Below, one piece after another: positions 1 through 8,374 of a DNA stretch of 64,000 nucleotides (within the stretch, counting starts at the first letter, position 1; each line of letters starts with the position of its first letter). A model generated the notes under the pieces. It had not been told where the DNA came from, did not search any database, and worked only from the letters and a program-made list of their open reading frames with translations. The DNA is taken from positions 1,614,501 to 1,678,500 of the forward strand of contig NZ_CP146100.1 of assembly GCF_037023755.1 (NCBI RefSeq), read 5' to 3'. Both the position numbers and the translations under genes were made by a program. The DNA is from Saccharopolyspora sp. SCSIO 74807 (lineage in GTDB: Bacteria; Actinomycetota; Actinomycetes; Mycobacteriales; Pseudonocardiaceae).

Positions 1-1275
1 GGACGGATTGGGGTTCGGCGCCACCACGAACGGCTGGCGGCCGAGCTCGGTGAAGATCCAGCCGAACGCGTTGCCCAGGAACGGCGTCGCGATGCTGGCC
101 ACGGCCAGCGGCGCCCACCAGCGTCCCTTCGGGAACCGGTTCTTGCGGGTCAGCCACAGCACCGCGACCGAACCGAGCGCGGCCATCGCCCCGAAGCCGA
201 TCATGAACCGGAATCCCCAGTAAGTGGCCGGCAGGTTCGGCACGTAGTCGATCGGCGCCCCGGCGTACTGCCCCATCCGCGGATCGTCCGGCAGGTGCGT
301 GCCGTACTTGGCCTGGTATTCCGGCACCAGCTGCTGGATGCCCTTGACCTCGCTGCTGAAGTCGCCGTTGGCCAGGTACGACAGGATGTAGGGCACGGTG
401 AAGCTCTTGACGTCCTCGCAGTTCGGCTGCCCCACGTCGCCGTAGGCGAAGATCGAGAAGCTGGCGGGCTGCTCGGTGTGGCACAGCGCCTCGGCCGAAG
501 CCATCTTCATCGGCTGCTGCTCGAACATCAGCTTGCCCTGCACGTCGCCGGACAGCGCGAGCCCGGCGAACGCGATCACGCCGACCCATGCGCCCAGCCG
601 CATCGAGACGTGCCAGAGCTTGCGGTCCTCGTCGTCCGGGTCCGAGTTCCGGTGGTGCTTGGCGATCTTGTAGGCGGCGATGCCGATCAGGAACGAACCG
701 GCCACCGCGAAGCAGCCGAAGACGGTGTGCGGGAACGCGGCCAGCACGGTGTTGTTGCCCAGCACCGCCCAGATCGAGTTCAGCCGCGGGCGCCCGTCGG
801 CGAACTCGATGCCGACCGGGTGCTGCATCCACGAGTTCGCCGCCAGGATGAAGTACGCCGACGCGGCCGTGGCCAGCGAGAACGCCCAGGCGCACGCGAG
901 GTGCACGCGCTTCGGCAGCCGGTCCCAACCGAAGATCCACAGCCCCAGGAAGGTGGATTCGACGAAGAACGCGACCAGGCCCTCCATGGCCAGCGGGGCG
1001 CCGAACACGTCGCCGACGAACCGCGAGTACTCGCTCCAGGCCATGCCGAACTGGAACTCCTGCACGATCCCGGTGACCACGCCCATCGCGAAGTTGATCA
1101 TCATCAACTTGCCCCAGAACCGGGTCATCCGCAGGTAGCGCTGCTTCCCGGTGCGCACCCAAGCCGTCTGCATTCCGGCGACCAGCAGCGAAAGCCCGAT
1201 GGTCAGCGGAACCATCAGGAAGTGGTAGACGGTCGTGATCCCGAATTGCCAGCGGGCGATGTCGAGGAGGTCCAC
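1..1275 (-). CDS. cydA: Cytochrome bd ubiquinol oxidase subunit I (C-terminus lies beyond the left edge)
   Basis: This is the N-terminal 425 codons of the quinol-oxidising, heme-bearing subunit of cytochrome bd, a high-affinity terminal oxidase of the plasma membrane used at low oxygen. The start is a GTG at 1275 (VDLLDIARWQFG). His18 in TVYHFLMVPL corresponds to a heme ligand of the family, and successive hydrophobic helices follow, with FTELGRQPF close to the edge. The family is usually about 470-520 residues, so only the tail is missing. cydB would be expected next, outside the window. Two DosR-like boxes lie 58-97 bp upstream. The assignment is confident; the GTG start has only a weak ribosome binding site. 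Confidence 0.93.
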   Translation of the reverse strand, partial: MDLLDIARWQFGITTVYHFLMVPLTIGLSLLVAGMQTAWVRTGKQRYLRMTRFWGKLMMINFAMGVVTGIVQEFQFGMAWSEYSRFVGDVFGAPLAMEGLVAFFVESTFLGLWIFGWDRLPKRVHLACAWAFSLATAASAYFILAANSWMQHPVGIEFADGRPRLNSIWAVLGNNTVLAAFPHTVFGCFAVAGSFLIGIAAYKIAKHHRNSDPDDEDRKLWHVSMRLGAWVGVIAFAGLALSGDVQGKLMFEQQPMKMASAEALCHTEQPASFSIFAYGDVGQPNCEDVKSFTVPYILSYLANGDFSSEVKGIQQLVPEYQAKYGTHLPDDPRMGQYAGAPIDYVPNLPATYWGFRFMIGFGAMAALGSVAVLWLTRKNRFPKGRWWAPLAVASIATPFLGNAFGWIFTELGRQPFVVAPNPNPS

Positions 1276-1332
1276 GCGGCCAGTCTGCCGCCGCCGGAAT
1301 CGGCCCGATCAGGGACGGGCGTCCTGCACGAA

Positions 1333-1371
1333 GGGACTTTTGGTCCCGGCACCACCCGGGACTTTGGTCCT
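1333..1371 (-). promoter_or_regulatory. Two tandem DosR/DevR-like boxes upstream of cydA
   Basis: Two similar inverted elements sit about 24 bp apart centre to centre: GGGACTTTTGGTCCC at 1333-1347 and GGGACTTTGGTCCT at 1358-1371. Mycobacterial DosR/DevR binds sites built on GGGACTTNNGGCCC or GGGACTTTAGTCCC, often in tandem, to induce genes under hypoxia. The second copy matches GGGACTTTAGTCCC at 12 of 14 positions. Their place just upstream of a low-oxygen oxidase suits hypoxic induction. The binding protein is inferred, and no DosR gene lies in the window. Confidence 0.55.
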
Positions 1372-1488
1372 GGCAGGTGGCTCGGGCCACTCTTTTCTAC
1401 CAATAACCCGCGCCGCGCGGAACCCTTCTCCGCCGAGCCTGCCGGAACGAAAAGGCGAAATACGGAATGAAACGAATTCGGCGGCCGA

Positions 1489-2196
1489 TCAGCGCAGCGC
1501 GTCGGCCACCGCTTGCGCGGTGTCGAAGACCAGCGGCCCGATCTCGTCGGCGGGCAGCGGTTCGAGCGACAGGACGCCGACGCTCGCCCGCAATCCCGGC
1601 ACCCCGCGAACCGGTGCGGCCACGCCGGACGTCCCGGCGTGCGGTTCCCCGCCCGCGGCGACCCACCGCGGCCCGCCCGCGGGCAGATCCACCGCTCGCC
1701 CGGCCGCGCCGCGCTGCACCGGGTGCCGCGTCCCCACCCGGTAGGACACGTGGCAACTCGTCCACGACGGTTCGACCACCGCGACCGCCTGCGCGTCCCC
1801 GCCGTCGGCAACGGTCAGGTGCGCGGTCGCGCCGACCCGCTCGGCCAGTCCGCGCAGCGCGGGCAGCGAAGCGAACCGCAGCTGCGGCAGCACCCGCCCG
1901 GCCAGCCACAGCACGCCGAGCCCGAGCCGCACCCGGGTCCCTTCCCGGCGCACCAGGCCGCGGCTCTGCAACGGCCCGAGCAGCCGGTACACCGCGGCCC
2001 TGCTGACCCCGGCGGCGTGCGCGAGATCGCTGATGGTCGGTGCCGAACCTTCCGCGTCGGCCACCGCCTGCAGCAGGTTCAGGCCGCGCTCCAGCGTCAG
2101 CGAAGTCTCCTTCGGCGCGGCCGGGGCTTCGCGCGGCACCTGCGAGCGGGGTGCGCGTGCAGGCTCGGGCACGGGCGGGCGGCTCACCGGCGTCAC
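1489..2196 (-). CDS. IclR-family transcriptional regulator
   Basis: This 235-residue DNA-binding regulator has a basic, proline-rich N-terminal tail of about 30 residues. An IclR winged helix-turn-helix follows (LERGLNLLQAVADAEG then ISDLAHAAGVSRAAVYRLL, residues about 36-75), then a GAF-like effector domain. The GTG start overlaps the stop of fumarylacetoacetase by 4 bp, so the two are translationally coupled. IclR regulators beside aromatic-ring catabolic genes usually respond to a pathway acid, here plausibly a homogentisate-branch intermediate (inference). Palindromes upstream of the first gene of the operon are candidate operators. The C-terminal half is somewhat shorter than the usual 250-280 residue family. 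Confidence 0.88.
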   Translation of the reverse strand: MTPVSRPPVPEPARAPRSQVPREAPAAPKETSLTLERGLNLLQAVADAEGSAPTISDLAHAAGVSRAAVYRLLGPLQSRGLVRREGTRVRLGLGVLWLAGRVLPQLRFASLPALRGLAERVGATAHLTVADGGDAQAVAVVEPSWTSCHVSYRVGTRHPVQRGAAGRAVDLPAGGPRWVAAGGEPHAGTSGVAAPVRGVPGLRASVGVLSLEPLPADEIGPLVFDTAQAVADALR

Positions 2197-3398
2197 CGCC
2201 AGGCCGCGGACAGCACGGTGCCCGTGACCTCGCTGAGCCCGACCACCGAGCCATCGGGCCCCGGCGCGGTCCCGCCGAGCGTGACCCGGTCCCCGTCCTG
2301 CAGGAAGGTGCGCTGCTCACCGTCGTCGAGGGTGATCGGTTCCGCCCCGCCCCAGGTGAGTTCGAGCAGGCACCCGCGTTCCTCGCGGGACGGCCCGGAC
2401 ACGGTCCCGGAGGCGAACAGGTCGCCCGGCCGCACCTGCGCGCCGTTCACCGTCATGTGCGCCAGCTGCTGCGCGGGCGACCAGTGCATCGCGGCGAACC
2501 GCGGCCGGGACAGCGGGATGTCGTTGCACCGCACCTCCAGCGCCAGGTCCAGGCCCCACGGGTCGATCTCGAGGAGGTAGTCGTGCAGCCCGTGCTCGCG
2601 TTCCGGCAGCGGAACGCGGGCCTGCTCGAAGGCCTCCAGCGGCGTGATCCACCCGGCGATGGAGGTGGCGAACGACTTCGACAGGAACGGCCCGAGCGGC
2701 TGCGCCTCCCAAGCTTGCAGGTCCCGCGCGGACCAGTCGTTGACCAGCGCCACCCCGAAGCAGTGCGCCGGGAAGTCGGCGGTGGCCACCTGCGCGGCCG
2801 GTTCCCCGCCGCAGACGAACCCGACCTCGGCTTCGAAGTCCAGCCGCCGCGTCGGGCCGAACGCGGGATGCAGGTCGCCGCTGGTGCGCCGCTGCCCGCT
2901 GGGCCGCGGCACGTCGGTGCCGGAAACCTGCACGGTGCCGGACCGGCCGTGGTAGCCGATCGGCAGGTGCGTCCAGTTCTCCGGCAGGACCGGCGAACTC
3001 CGCCGCAAGATGCGCCCGACGTTCTCGGCGTGGTGCCGCGACGAGTAGAAGTCGACGTAGTCGCCGACGCGGAACGGCAGCACCAGCGTGTGCCAGTCGG
3101 TACGCAGCAGCCCGGCGCCCGCGGGCGCGGAATCCGCGGTGACCAGCTCGGTGAGCCGTTCCCGCAGCTCCCGCCACCGCTGGTGGCCCGCGGCCAGCAG
3201 CGGATCCAGCGAGTTCGCGCTGACCAGCTCGGCCAGCCGCGGTCCGAGCGAGTCGGCGATCCCGCGCAGCGGCAAGGCGTGCTTGCCGACGCGCGCGCAG
3301 ATCACCGGGCCGCTGGAGGTGACCAGCACGCCGTAGGGCAGCGTCTGCGGCCCGAACGGCTTGTCCGCGGCGAACTCGGGATCCTCGATCCAGGTCAC
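2193..3398 (-). CDS. fahA: Fumarylacetoacetase
   Basis: This enzyme hydrolyses fumarylacetoacetate to fumarate and acetoacetate, the last step of tyrosine/homogentisate catabolism in the cytosol. The 401 residues carry the family signatures DFYSSRHHAENVGRILR, YHGRSG, the acidic metal ligands in DFEAEVGFVCGG, VNDWSARDLQAWE and KSFATSI. The start is the GTG at 3398 (VTWIEDPEF), which overlaps the stop of the preceding gene by 4 bp; the reading frame further upstream is unrelated. It lies between the unknown gene at 3395-4273 and the IclR regulator, all coupled. Homogentisate dioxygenase is not present locally. Confidence 0.95.
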   Translation of the reverse strand: MTWIEDPEFAADKPFGPQTLPYGVLVTSSGPVICARVGKHALPLRGIADSLGPRLAELVSANSLDPLLAAGHQRWRELRERLTELVTADSAPAGAGLLRTDWHTLVLPFRVGDYVDFYSSRHHAENVGRILRRSSPVLPENWTHLPIGYHGRSGTVQVSGTDVPRPSGQRRTSGDLHPAFGPTRRLDFEAEVGFVCGGEPAAQVATADFPAHCFGVALVNDWSARDLQAWEAQPLGPFLSKSFATSIAGWITPLEAFEQARVPLPEREHGLHDYLLEIDPWGLDLALEVRCNDIPLSRPRFAAMHWSPAQQLAHMTVNGAQVRPGDLFASGTVSGPSREERGCLLELTWGGAEPITLDDGEQRTFLQDGDRVTLGGTAPGPDGSVVGLSEVTGTVLSAAWR

Positions 3399-4273
3399 AA
3401 CAGCCCCAGCCCTTCCAGGTCGGTCGCCGGGTCGGTCAGCGAGTCGGAGCCGTAGGAGGAGAACACGTCGCGCACCGCGGTGGCGGCCTCGTCCGACAGC
3501 GAGTTCGCCTCCTCCGCGAGCGCCTCCGCGTCGGTGCTGGCCAGCGCATCTCGCACGTCTTTGCCGGACAGGCAGCGCGCGGTGGCGACCAGCATGTTCA
3601 GGAACCCGTGCCGCACGTACCCGTTGTCGGGGTCTTCGCCGCGGACCGCCGAGCGGATGCCCGCGGTGGTCTTGAACGGCACGGACAGGGTGCTGATGGT
3701 GGCCAGGAAGTCGGCCACGACGTCGACCGGCGGCACCGACTCGGAGGTCGGCCCGCCGCAGCGCAGCTTCGGCCAGCAGCCGTGCTCGGCGACCCGCTTG
3801 ACCCCGTCCAGCCAGCCGTCCTCGGTGCTGCGGCGGGGTTCCACGACGCGCACCACGTCCTCGGGAACGAACTCGGAGACCCGCTCGAGCCAGATGTCGT
3901 CGACGTCCGAGGGCGCGGGCATCTCCACCATCCGCAGCGCCAGCAGCTCCTGGCGGCCCTCGATGATGGACAGCGATTTCGGCACGCCGCCGAGGCCGGT
4001 GTCGCACACCAGCGACAGCGGCACCGGTTCGGCGGGCTTGGCCTTGGCGAGCTCGGTGATCAGCTCGGCGAGCCGGGACGCCTGGCACAGCATCGGCCCG
4101 AGCAGCCCGCTGTATTGCCCGCCGCGGGCGGCGAGGTGGGCGGACACCGCCTCCGGGGCCGGCGCGCTGCCCGGTGGGAACAGCGCGGCGTCGTCGACCA
4201 GTCGGGAGAACAGGGGCGGTATGCCGCGCGGACCCGGCGCGCGAAGCTCAACAGCGCTTGACACGGCGAACAC
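3395..4273 (-). CDS. Conserved hypothetical protein, first gene of the fumarylacetoacetase operon
   Basis: This soluble protein of about 292 residues shows no motif I can name. It has no signal peptide or membrane segment. Notable stretches are LFPPGSAPAPEAVSAHLA, VPFKTTAGIRSAV and YVRHGFLNMLVATA. The gene is coupled to fumarylacetoacetase by a 4-bp stop/start overlap, so a role in tyrosine or phenylacetate breakdown is likely (inference from position only). I chose the GTG at 4273; another in-frame GTG lies at 4264. The longer ATG at 4357 would run through two palindromes that look like operators. The presence of a gene is confident, its function is not. Confidence 0.72.
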   Translation of the reverse strand: MFAVSSAVELRAPGPRGIPPLFSRLVDDAALFPPGSAPAPEAVSAHLAARGGQYSGLLGPMLCQASRLAELITELAKAKPAEPVPLSLVCDTGLGGVPKSLSIIEGRQELLALRMVEMPAPSDVDDIWLERVSEFVPEDVVRVVEPRRSTEDGWLDGVKRVAEHGCWPKLRCGGPTSESVPPVDVVADFLATISTLSVPFKTTAGIRSAVRGEDPDNGYVRHGFLNMLVATARCLSGKDVRDALASTDAEALAEEANSLSDEAATAVRDVFSSYGSDSLTDPATDLEGLGLL

Positions 4274-4287
4274 GCTAATGCCGCGCC

Positions 4288-4324
4288 GTTCAGTGAACAA
4301 AGGTGGCCGATATACGAACGTTCG
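4288..4324. promoter_or_regulatory. Candidate IclR operator palindromes
   Basis: GTTCAGTGAAC at 4288-4298 is a perfect 5+5 palindrome around one base, and CGAACGTTCG at 4315-4324 is a perfect 10-bp palindrome. Their centres are about 26 bp apart, just upstream of the fumarylacetoacetase operon. Both are built from GAAC/GTTC half-sites. The IclR regulator encoded at the end of the operon is the obvious candidate ligand (inference). Confidence 0.4.
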
Positions 4325-4601
4325 GCGGACTTGACCAGCCTCCCACCGGCCGATCATCGGCCCTGGTGTGCGCGTTGCGAAGCCGCCTCATCCGGGCGGG
4401 CGACAGGCCGCGCGGACTCCGCTCGGAGCTGATCGCGCGGGCGGCCGCTGCCGAACCGGCTTCGAGCGCCGATCACTCGTGCGGCGGTTCCCCCGGGGGA
4501 AGGGACGGAGCGTGCTCAGCACCCGGGATTCACCCGTCGGATGCGCGCAGCAGGAACCGATCACCTGGTAAGACGGAAACGACTTTCCCCCACCGGAGCG
4601 A

Positions 4602-4620
4602 TTGGGTTAGGCTTACCTAA
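4602..4620 (+). promoter_or_regulatory. DtxR/IdeR-type iron box
   Basis: TTGGGTTAGGCTTACCTAA matches the DtxR/IdeR consensus TTAGGTTAGGCTAACCTAA at 17 of 19 positions. It ends one base before the strong ribosome binding site GTAGGAGGTGA of the DUF2470 gene, so a bound repressor would block transcription when iron is plentiful. This is one of the clearest regulatory sites in the window. Confidence 0.85.
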
Positions 4621-4634
4621 GTAGGAGGTGAGCG

Positions 4635-5414
4635 GTGCGCGAGAGGACGACACGTCGCCCGGCGAAGCCGAACCCGGCGGAGCGGGCCAGGACGATTGCC
4701 CGGCGCGGTGGGCGGGCCGCGCTGATGCCCTCCGGCGAGACCGCCGCGCGGATCTCCCCGTTGCTGCACCACGTGCACCCGGACGGCTCCGCGACGGTGC
4801 TGCTCGCCGACGAGCACCCGCTGGTCGGGACCGCGTGGCAGTCGCCGCGTGCGGAGCTGACCGCGGTGCTCGAGCTCGCCGATCCCACTCCGGTGCAACT
4901 GCGCGAACCGGTGCGCGGCCTGTTGTGGCTGACCGGCACGATCCGGCTGCTCAGCGGCGAGCAGGCCCGCGAGGACGTGCTCGCGGTGGCCGAGCAGCGC
5001 CCGGACAGCAGGCTGCTGGACGCCGGGCACGGCGCTTCGGTGCTCAAGCTGGACCCGGCCTCGCTGGTGCTCGCGGACGCCGAAGGCACCTGCTCGGTGC
5101 CCGCCGCGGACTTCAGCGCGGCCCGCCCGGACCCGTTCTGCCTGCTGGAGGACGGCTGGCTGCGGCACTTGGAGAGCTCGCACCGGGACGTGGTGGGCCT
5201 GCTGGCCCGGCACCTGCCGGAGGAGTTGCGCGGCGGGCACATCCGCCCGCTCGGGCTGGACCGCTTCGGCCTGCGGTTGCGGGTGGAGTCCGCGGACGGC
5301 GATCACGACGTCCGGCTGGCGTTCTCCGGCCCGGTCGCCGACGCCAAGGCGCTGGGCCTGGAGCTGCGCCGGTTGGTCGGCTGCCCGTTCCTGGCCGCTC
5401 AGCAGGCCGGGTAG
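4635..5414 (+). CDS. DUF2470 (HugZ C-terminal-like) protein, iron-regulated
   Basis: This is a 259-residue cytosolic protein. The C-terminal part (about residues 175-250, from HRDVVGLLARHLPEE to LRRLVGCPF) looks like the DUF2470 domain found at the end of HugZ-type heme oxygenases and related split-barrel flavin-fold proteins. The N-terminal part could be a degenerate split barrel (LTAVLELADPTPVQLREPV). It starts at GTG 4635, 6-8 bp after GTAGGAGGTGA. The iron box immediately upstream predicts expression during iron starvation, so a role in heme-iron recovery or siderophore-linked metabolism is plausible. It appears monocistronic. Family call fairly sure; activity unknown. Confidence 0.8.
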   Translation: MRERTTRRPAKPNPAERARTIARRGGRAALMPSGETAARISPLLHHVHPDGSATVLLADEHPLVGTAWQSPRAELTAVLELADPTPVQLREPVRGLLWLTGTIRLLSGEQAREDVLAVAEQRPDSRLLDAGHGASVLKLDPASLVLADAEGTCSVPAADFSAARPDPFCLLEDGWLRHLESSHRDVVGLLARHLPEELRGGHIRPLGLDRFGLRLRVESADGDHDVRLAFSGPVADAKALGLELRRLVGCPFLAAQQAG

Positions 5415-5436
5415 CAGCGCTCACCGGCGCTGTCGG

Positions 5437-5826
5437 TCAGTCCTCGGTCCGCGAACGGCTGCCGTGCAACGGCTCGATGCGGCCGCGCTTGTAGCGCAGC
5501 GGCTCCGCGTCGCCTCCCAGCAGCAGCGCCTCGTCCACGTGTCCGCCGCGGGTGACCCGCCACAGGAACGCGTGCGCGGCGATCCACGCCGACATCTCGT
5601 TCGCGGTGGGCACGAACCGCACCAGCAGCGGATAGCGCGCCAGCCCGGCGTGATCGGTCTCCTCGTGGTCCTCGCGCAGCTCGATCAGCAGCGATCCGCG
5701 CACCCCGACGAGGTCCGCAGGACCGATCGGCCCGTCCAGCGCCAGCAACGGGTGCACCAGCTCCAATGCGGCCAGCACGTGCTCGGTGGAGGGCTCTCCG
5801 CGCAGGAAAACCCGGTAGCCGGTCAT
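5437..5826 (-). CDS. Hypothetical protein, 129 residues
   Basis: This small soluble protein starts at ATG 5826 (MTGYRVFLRGEP). It has an alpha/beta look (VLAALELVHPLLALDG, GSLLIELREDH, YPLLVRFVPTANEMSAWI) and ends in the basic segment RYKRGRIEPLHGSR. I recognise no catalytic motif. It is convergent with the DUF2470 gene, leaving 22 bp between stops, and divergent from the CPBP protease gene. The gene is likely real because codon composition stays typical and the start follows a GGGG-rich leader. Confidence 0.65.
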   Translation of the reverse strand: MTGYRVFLRGEPSTEHVLAALELVHPLLALDGPIGPADLVGVRGSLLIELREDHEETDHAGLARYPLLVRFVPTANEMSAWIAAHAFLWRVTRGGHVDEALLLGGDAEPLRYKRGRIEPLHGSRSRTED

Positions 5827-6021
5827 CGCCCGTCCCCCTCGTGTCTCGGCCCCCGTGCTTCGTCGGCCGCGCTTCGTCGGCCCGTGTCCTGCCGGACCGC
5901 AGATCGGCGGCCCCCCGCTCGGATGTCTCACGTCCGCGTGCGGTTCCGCCGGACCGCCGCCGATTTTCCCCGTATCGTCCGGGGAATCTTCCGCGAATCG
6001 CGGGCCGGTACGGTGCACCGG

Positions 6022-6831
6022 GTGAGCATCGTGCGCACCTGGTCGTTCCCGGCCCGGCCGGCCGAACCCGGCGAGCTCACCGACCCGGCCCAGCGCCGGA
6101 TGATCGGTGTCGAGCTGGTCGTGGTGTTCACCGTGACGCTGGGCATGTCGGGTCTGCAGAGCCTGCTCTCGCTGCTGGACGCACTCTCGCAGCAGGCGCC
6201 GCTGGCCGACCAGTCGGTAGCGATCAATCGGCCGCAGGCGCAGCTGGGCCTGCTGAACCTGCTGGAGCAGCTGGCGAGCGTGCTGCGGCTGCTCTCCTGG
6301 GGCGCGCTGGGGATTTTCCTGCTGTGGCGCGGCGGGATCGCGCTGGCCCGGATCGGCATGGACCGTTCGCGCCCGTGGCGCGACCTCGCGGGCGGCGCGG
6401 GCTTGGCGGCGCTGATCGGCGTTCCGGGGCTCGGGCTTTACCTGGTCGCGCACGCGCTGGGCCTGAGCCTCACCGTGCAGCCGTCCACTTTGGACGACGC
6501 GTGGTGGCGGGCGCCGGTGCTGGTGCTCTCCGCGTTCGGCAACTCCTTCGCCGAGGAAGCGCTGGTGGTCGCCTACCTGCTGACCCGGCTGCGGCAGCTC
6601 GGCTGGTCGGAGAACCGGTCGCTGTGGCTGTCCGCGGTGCTGCGCGGCAGCTACCACCTGTACCAGGGGTTCGGCGGGTTCGTGGGCAACCTGGTGATGG
6701 GCCTGGTCTACGGCCGGGTGTGGCAGCGGACGAACCGGCTGTGGCCGCTGGTGGCCGGGCACGCGCTGATCGACGTGGTCGCGTTCGTCGGCTACGCGGC
6801 GCTGCGCGGGCACGTCGGTTGGCTGCCCTGA
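6022..6831 (+). CDS. CPBP-family intramembrane metalloprotease
   Basis: This 269-residue polytopic membrane protein belongs to the CAAX-protease/bacteriocin-processing (Abi) family. It has the expected three motifs: a glutamate pair in FAEEALVVAYLL, SYHLYQGFGG carrying a histidine, and GHALIDVVAF with a final histidine and aspartate. The arginine usual in EExxxR is a valine here, a substitution I associate with actinobacterial members. About seven hydrophobic segments follow a short cytosolic tail. The start is GTG 6022. It probably cleaves a membrane peptide substrate of unknown identity. Arginine deiminase follows after 101 bp. Confidence 0.85.
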   Translation: MSIVRTWSFPARPAEPGELTDPAQRRMIGVELVVVFTVTLGMSGLQSLLSLLDALSQQAPLADQSVAINRPQAQLGLLNLLEQLASVLRLLSWGALGIFLLWRGGIALARIGMDRSRPWRDLAGGAGLAALIGVPGLGLYLVAHALGLSLTVQPSTLDDAWWRAPVLVLSAFGNSFAEEALVVAYLLTRLRQLGWSENRSLWLSAVLRGSYHLYQGFGGFVGNLVMGLVYGRVWQRTNRLWPLVAGHALIDVVAFVGYAALRGHVGWLP

Positions 6832-6932
6832 ACGCAACGATCCCGCCGTAGATCGACTTTTCTGCGCAAGGATCGATCTTCCGGAAGCCGGGGCGGTTCC
6901 GATTTCGGCTACGCCGACTAGGCTTCCGCGAC

Positions 6933-8129
6933 GTGAGTGAACCGCACGTGCGCAGCGAGGTCGGCGGCCTGCACAGCGTTCTGCTGCACCGCCCGGGCAA
7001 CGAGCTCAAACGCCTCACGCCGCGCAACAGCGACCAGTTGCTGTTCGACGCGATCCCGTGGGTGGACCGCGCGCAGGCCGAGCACGACGCCTTCGCCGAT
7101 GTGCTGCGCGGCCGCGGCATCGAGGTCGTGCTGCTGCGCGACCTGCTGGTGCAGACCCTCGGCGACGCGCGGGCGCGGGCCGCGGCGGTGCATTCCGGCG
7201 TCGACGAGCTGCGGCTGGGCCAGGACGTCGCCGACACCCTCCGCTCCTACCTGTCCACAGTGCCCGAACAGGTGCTCGCGGAGGCGCTGACCGCGGGCAT
7301 GACCTTCGAGGAACTACCCGGTTCGGAAGGCCGTTCGCTGGTGCGCCGGATGCACCACTCGCACGACTTCGCGCTCACGCCGCTGCCGAACCTGCTGTTC
7401 ACCCGCGACTCCTCAGTGTGGGTGGGTGACCGCGCGGCGATCGCCGCGCTGGCGATGCCCGCCCGCCGCCGCGAGTCCGCGCTCACCGACCTGATCTACG
7501 CCTACCACCCGCGCTTCTCGCACTCTGCCCGCGCGTACGGCGCGCACTCCGCCCCCGTCGAGGGCGGCGACGTGCTGCTGCTGGCGCCGGGCGTGGTCGC
7601 GATCGGCGTCGGCGAACGCACCACCCCGGCGGGCGCGGAGTCCTTCGCCCGCTCGATGTTCGCCGACGACCTCGCGCACACCGTGCTCGCCGTGCCGATC
7701 GAGCAGCAGCGCGCGTCGATGCACCTGGACACGGTGTGCACGATGGTCGATGCGGACGCCGTGGTGATGTACCCGGCGGTGCAGCATTCGCTGACCGCGT
7801 ACGCGCTGCGCCCCAAGGACGGCGACCTGGACGTCTCCGACCCGGAGCCGTTCCTCGACGCGGCGGCGCGCGCGATGGGCATCGACCGCCTCCGCGTCAT
7901 CGACACCGGCCTGGACCCGGTCACCGCGGAACGCGAGCAGTGGGAGGACGGCAACAACACGCTCGCGCTGTCCCCCGGCGTCGTCGTCGCCTACGAGCGC
8001 AACGTCGAGACGAACTCCCGCCTGGAAGCCGCCGGCGTCGAGGTGCTGCGCATCAGCGGCACCGAACTCGGCTCCGGCCGCGGCGGCCCGCGCTGCATGT
8101 CCTGCCCGCTCGTCCGCGAGGCGCTTTGA
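6933..8129 (+). CDS. arcA: Arginine deiminase
   Basis: This enzyme hydrolyses L-arginine to citrulline and ammonia. The 398 residues carry the full guanidine-modifying set: [23 protein letters not shown] with the catalytic histidine, and the C-terminal [10 protein letters not shown] with the nucleophilic cysteine. The start is GTG 6933. No ornithine carbamoyltransferase, carbamate kinase or antiporter lies alongside, so this is a solitary gene and may serve arginine catabolism or acid resistance rather than a complete ADI operon (inference). Confidence 0.95.
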   Translation: MSEPHVRSEVGGLHSVLLHRPGNELKRLTPRNSDQLLFDAIPWVDRAQAEHDAFADVLRGRGIEVVLLRDLLVQTLGDARARAAAVHSGVDELRLGQDVADTLRSYLSTVPEQVLAEALTAGMTFEELPGSEGRSLVRRMHHSHDFALTPLPNLLFTRDSSVWVGDRAAIAALAMPARRRESALTDLIYAYHPRFSHSARAYGAHSAPVEGGDVLLLAPGVVAIGVGERTTPAGAESFARSMFADDLAHTVLAVPIEQQRASMHLDTVCTMVDADAVVMYPAVQHSLTAYALRPKDGDLDVSDPEPFLDAAARAMGIDRLRVIDTGLDPVTAEREQWEDGNNTLALSPGVVVAYERNVETNSRLEAAGVEVLRISGTELGSGRGGPRCMSCPLVREAL

Positions 8130-8279
8130 CGGCTGCGAAATGATTTCGCTCACCCGATCCACGTTGTGCCGGGCGGCCTCCCGGAAGTCATCGCGAAGCT
8201 GCCGGAGCAAAATCCCGCGCGAAGTCGGGCCGCAGCCGGATAACCACCACGAACACCGGTAAGGATCGCCTTGCCGAAA

Positions 8280-8298
8280 TTAGGTGAAGGGAACCTGG
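8280..8298 (+). promoter_or_regulatory. Degenerate iron-box-like site upstream of ferritin
   Basis: TTAGGTGAAGGGAACCTGG matches the DtxR/IdeR consensus at 13 of 19 positions, with both outer half-sites TTAGGT and AACCT kept. It lies 77 bp before the ferritin start. A further inverted pair, GGAACCT and AGGTTCC, overlaps and follows it. In mycobacteria iron-bound IdeR activates the ferritin gene from upstream boxes, which fits this placement. The match is weaker than the box at 4602. Confidence 0.45.
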
Positions 8299-8374
8299 GA
8301 AAGGCGAGGCGAAGGTTCCTCCAGGTATTCCTCGCCAAATTGTGAGGGCGCGAATTCGGCGTACCATCGGCAGC

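Noticed and set aside
295-1470. Long plus-strand open frame across the cydA region
   Set aside because: It is the antisense shadow of cydA. Its translation is rich in Arg/His/Asp repeats with no domain, while the opposite strand gives a complete cytochrome bd subunit sequence.
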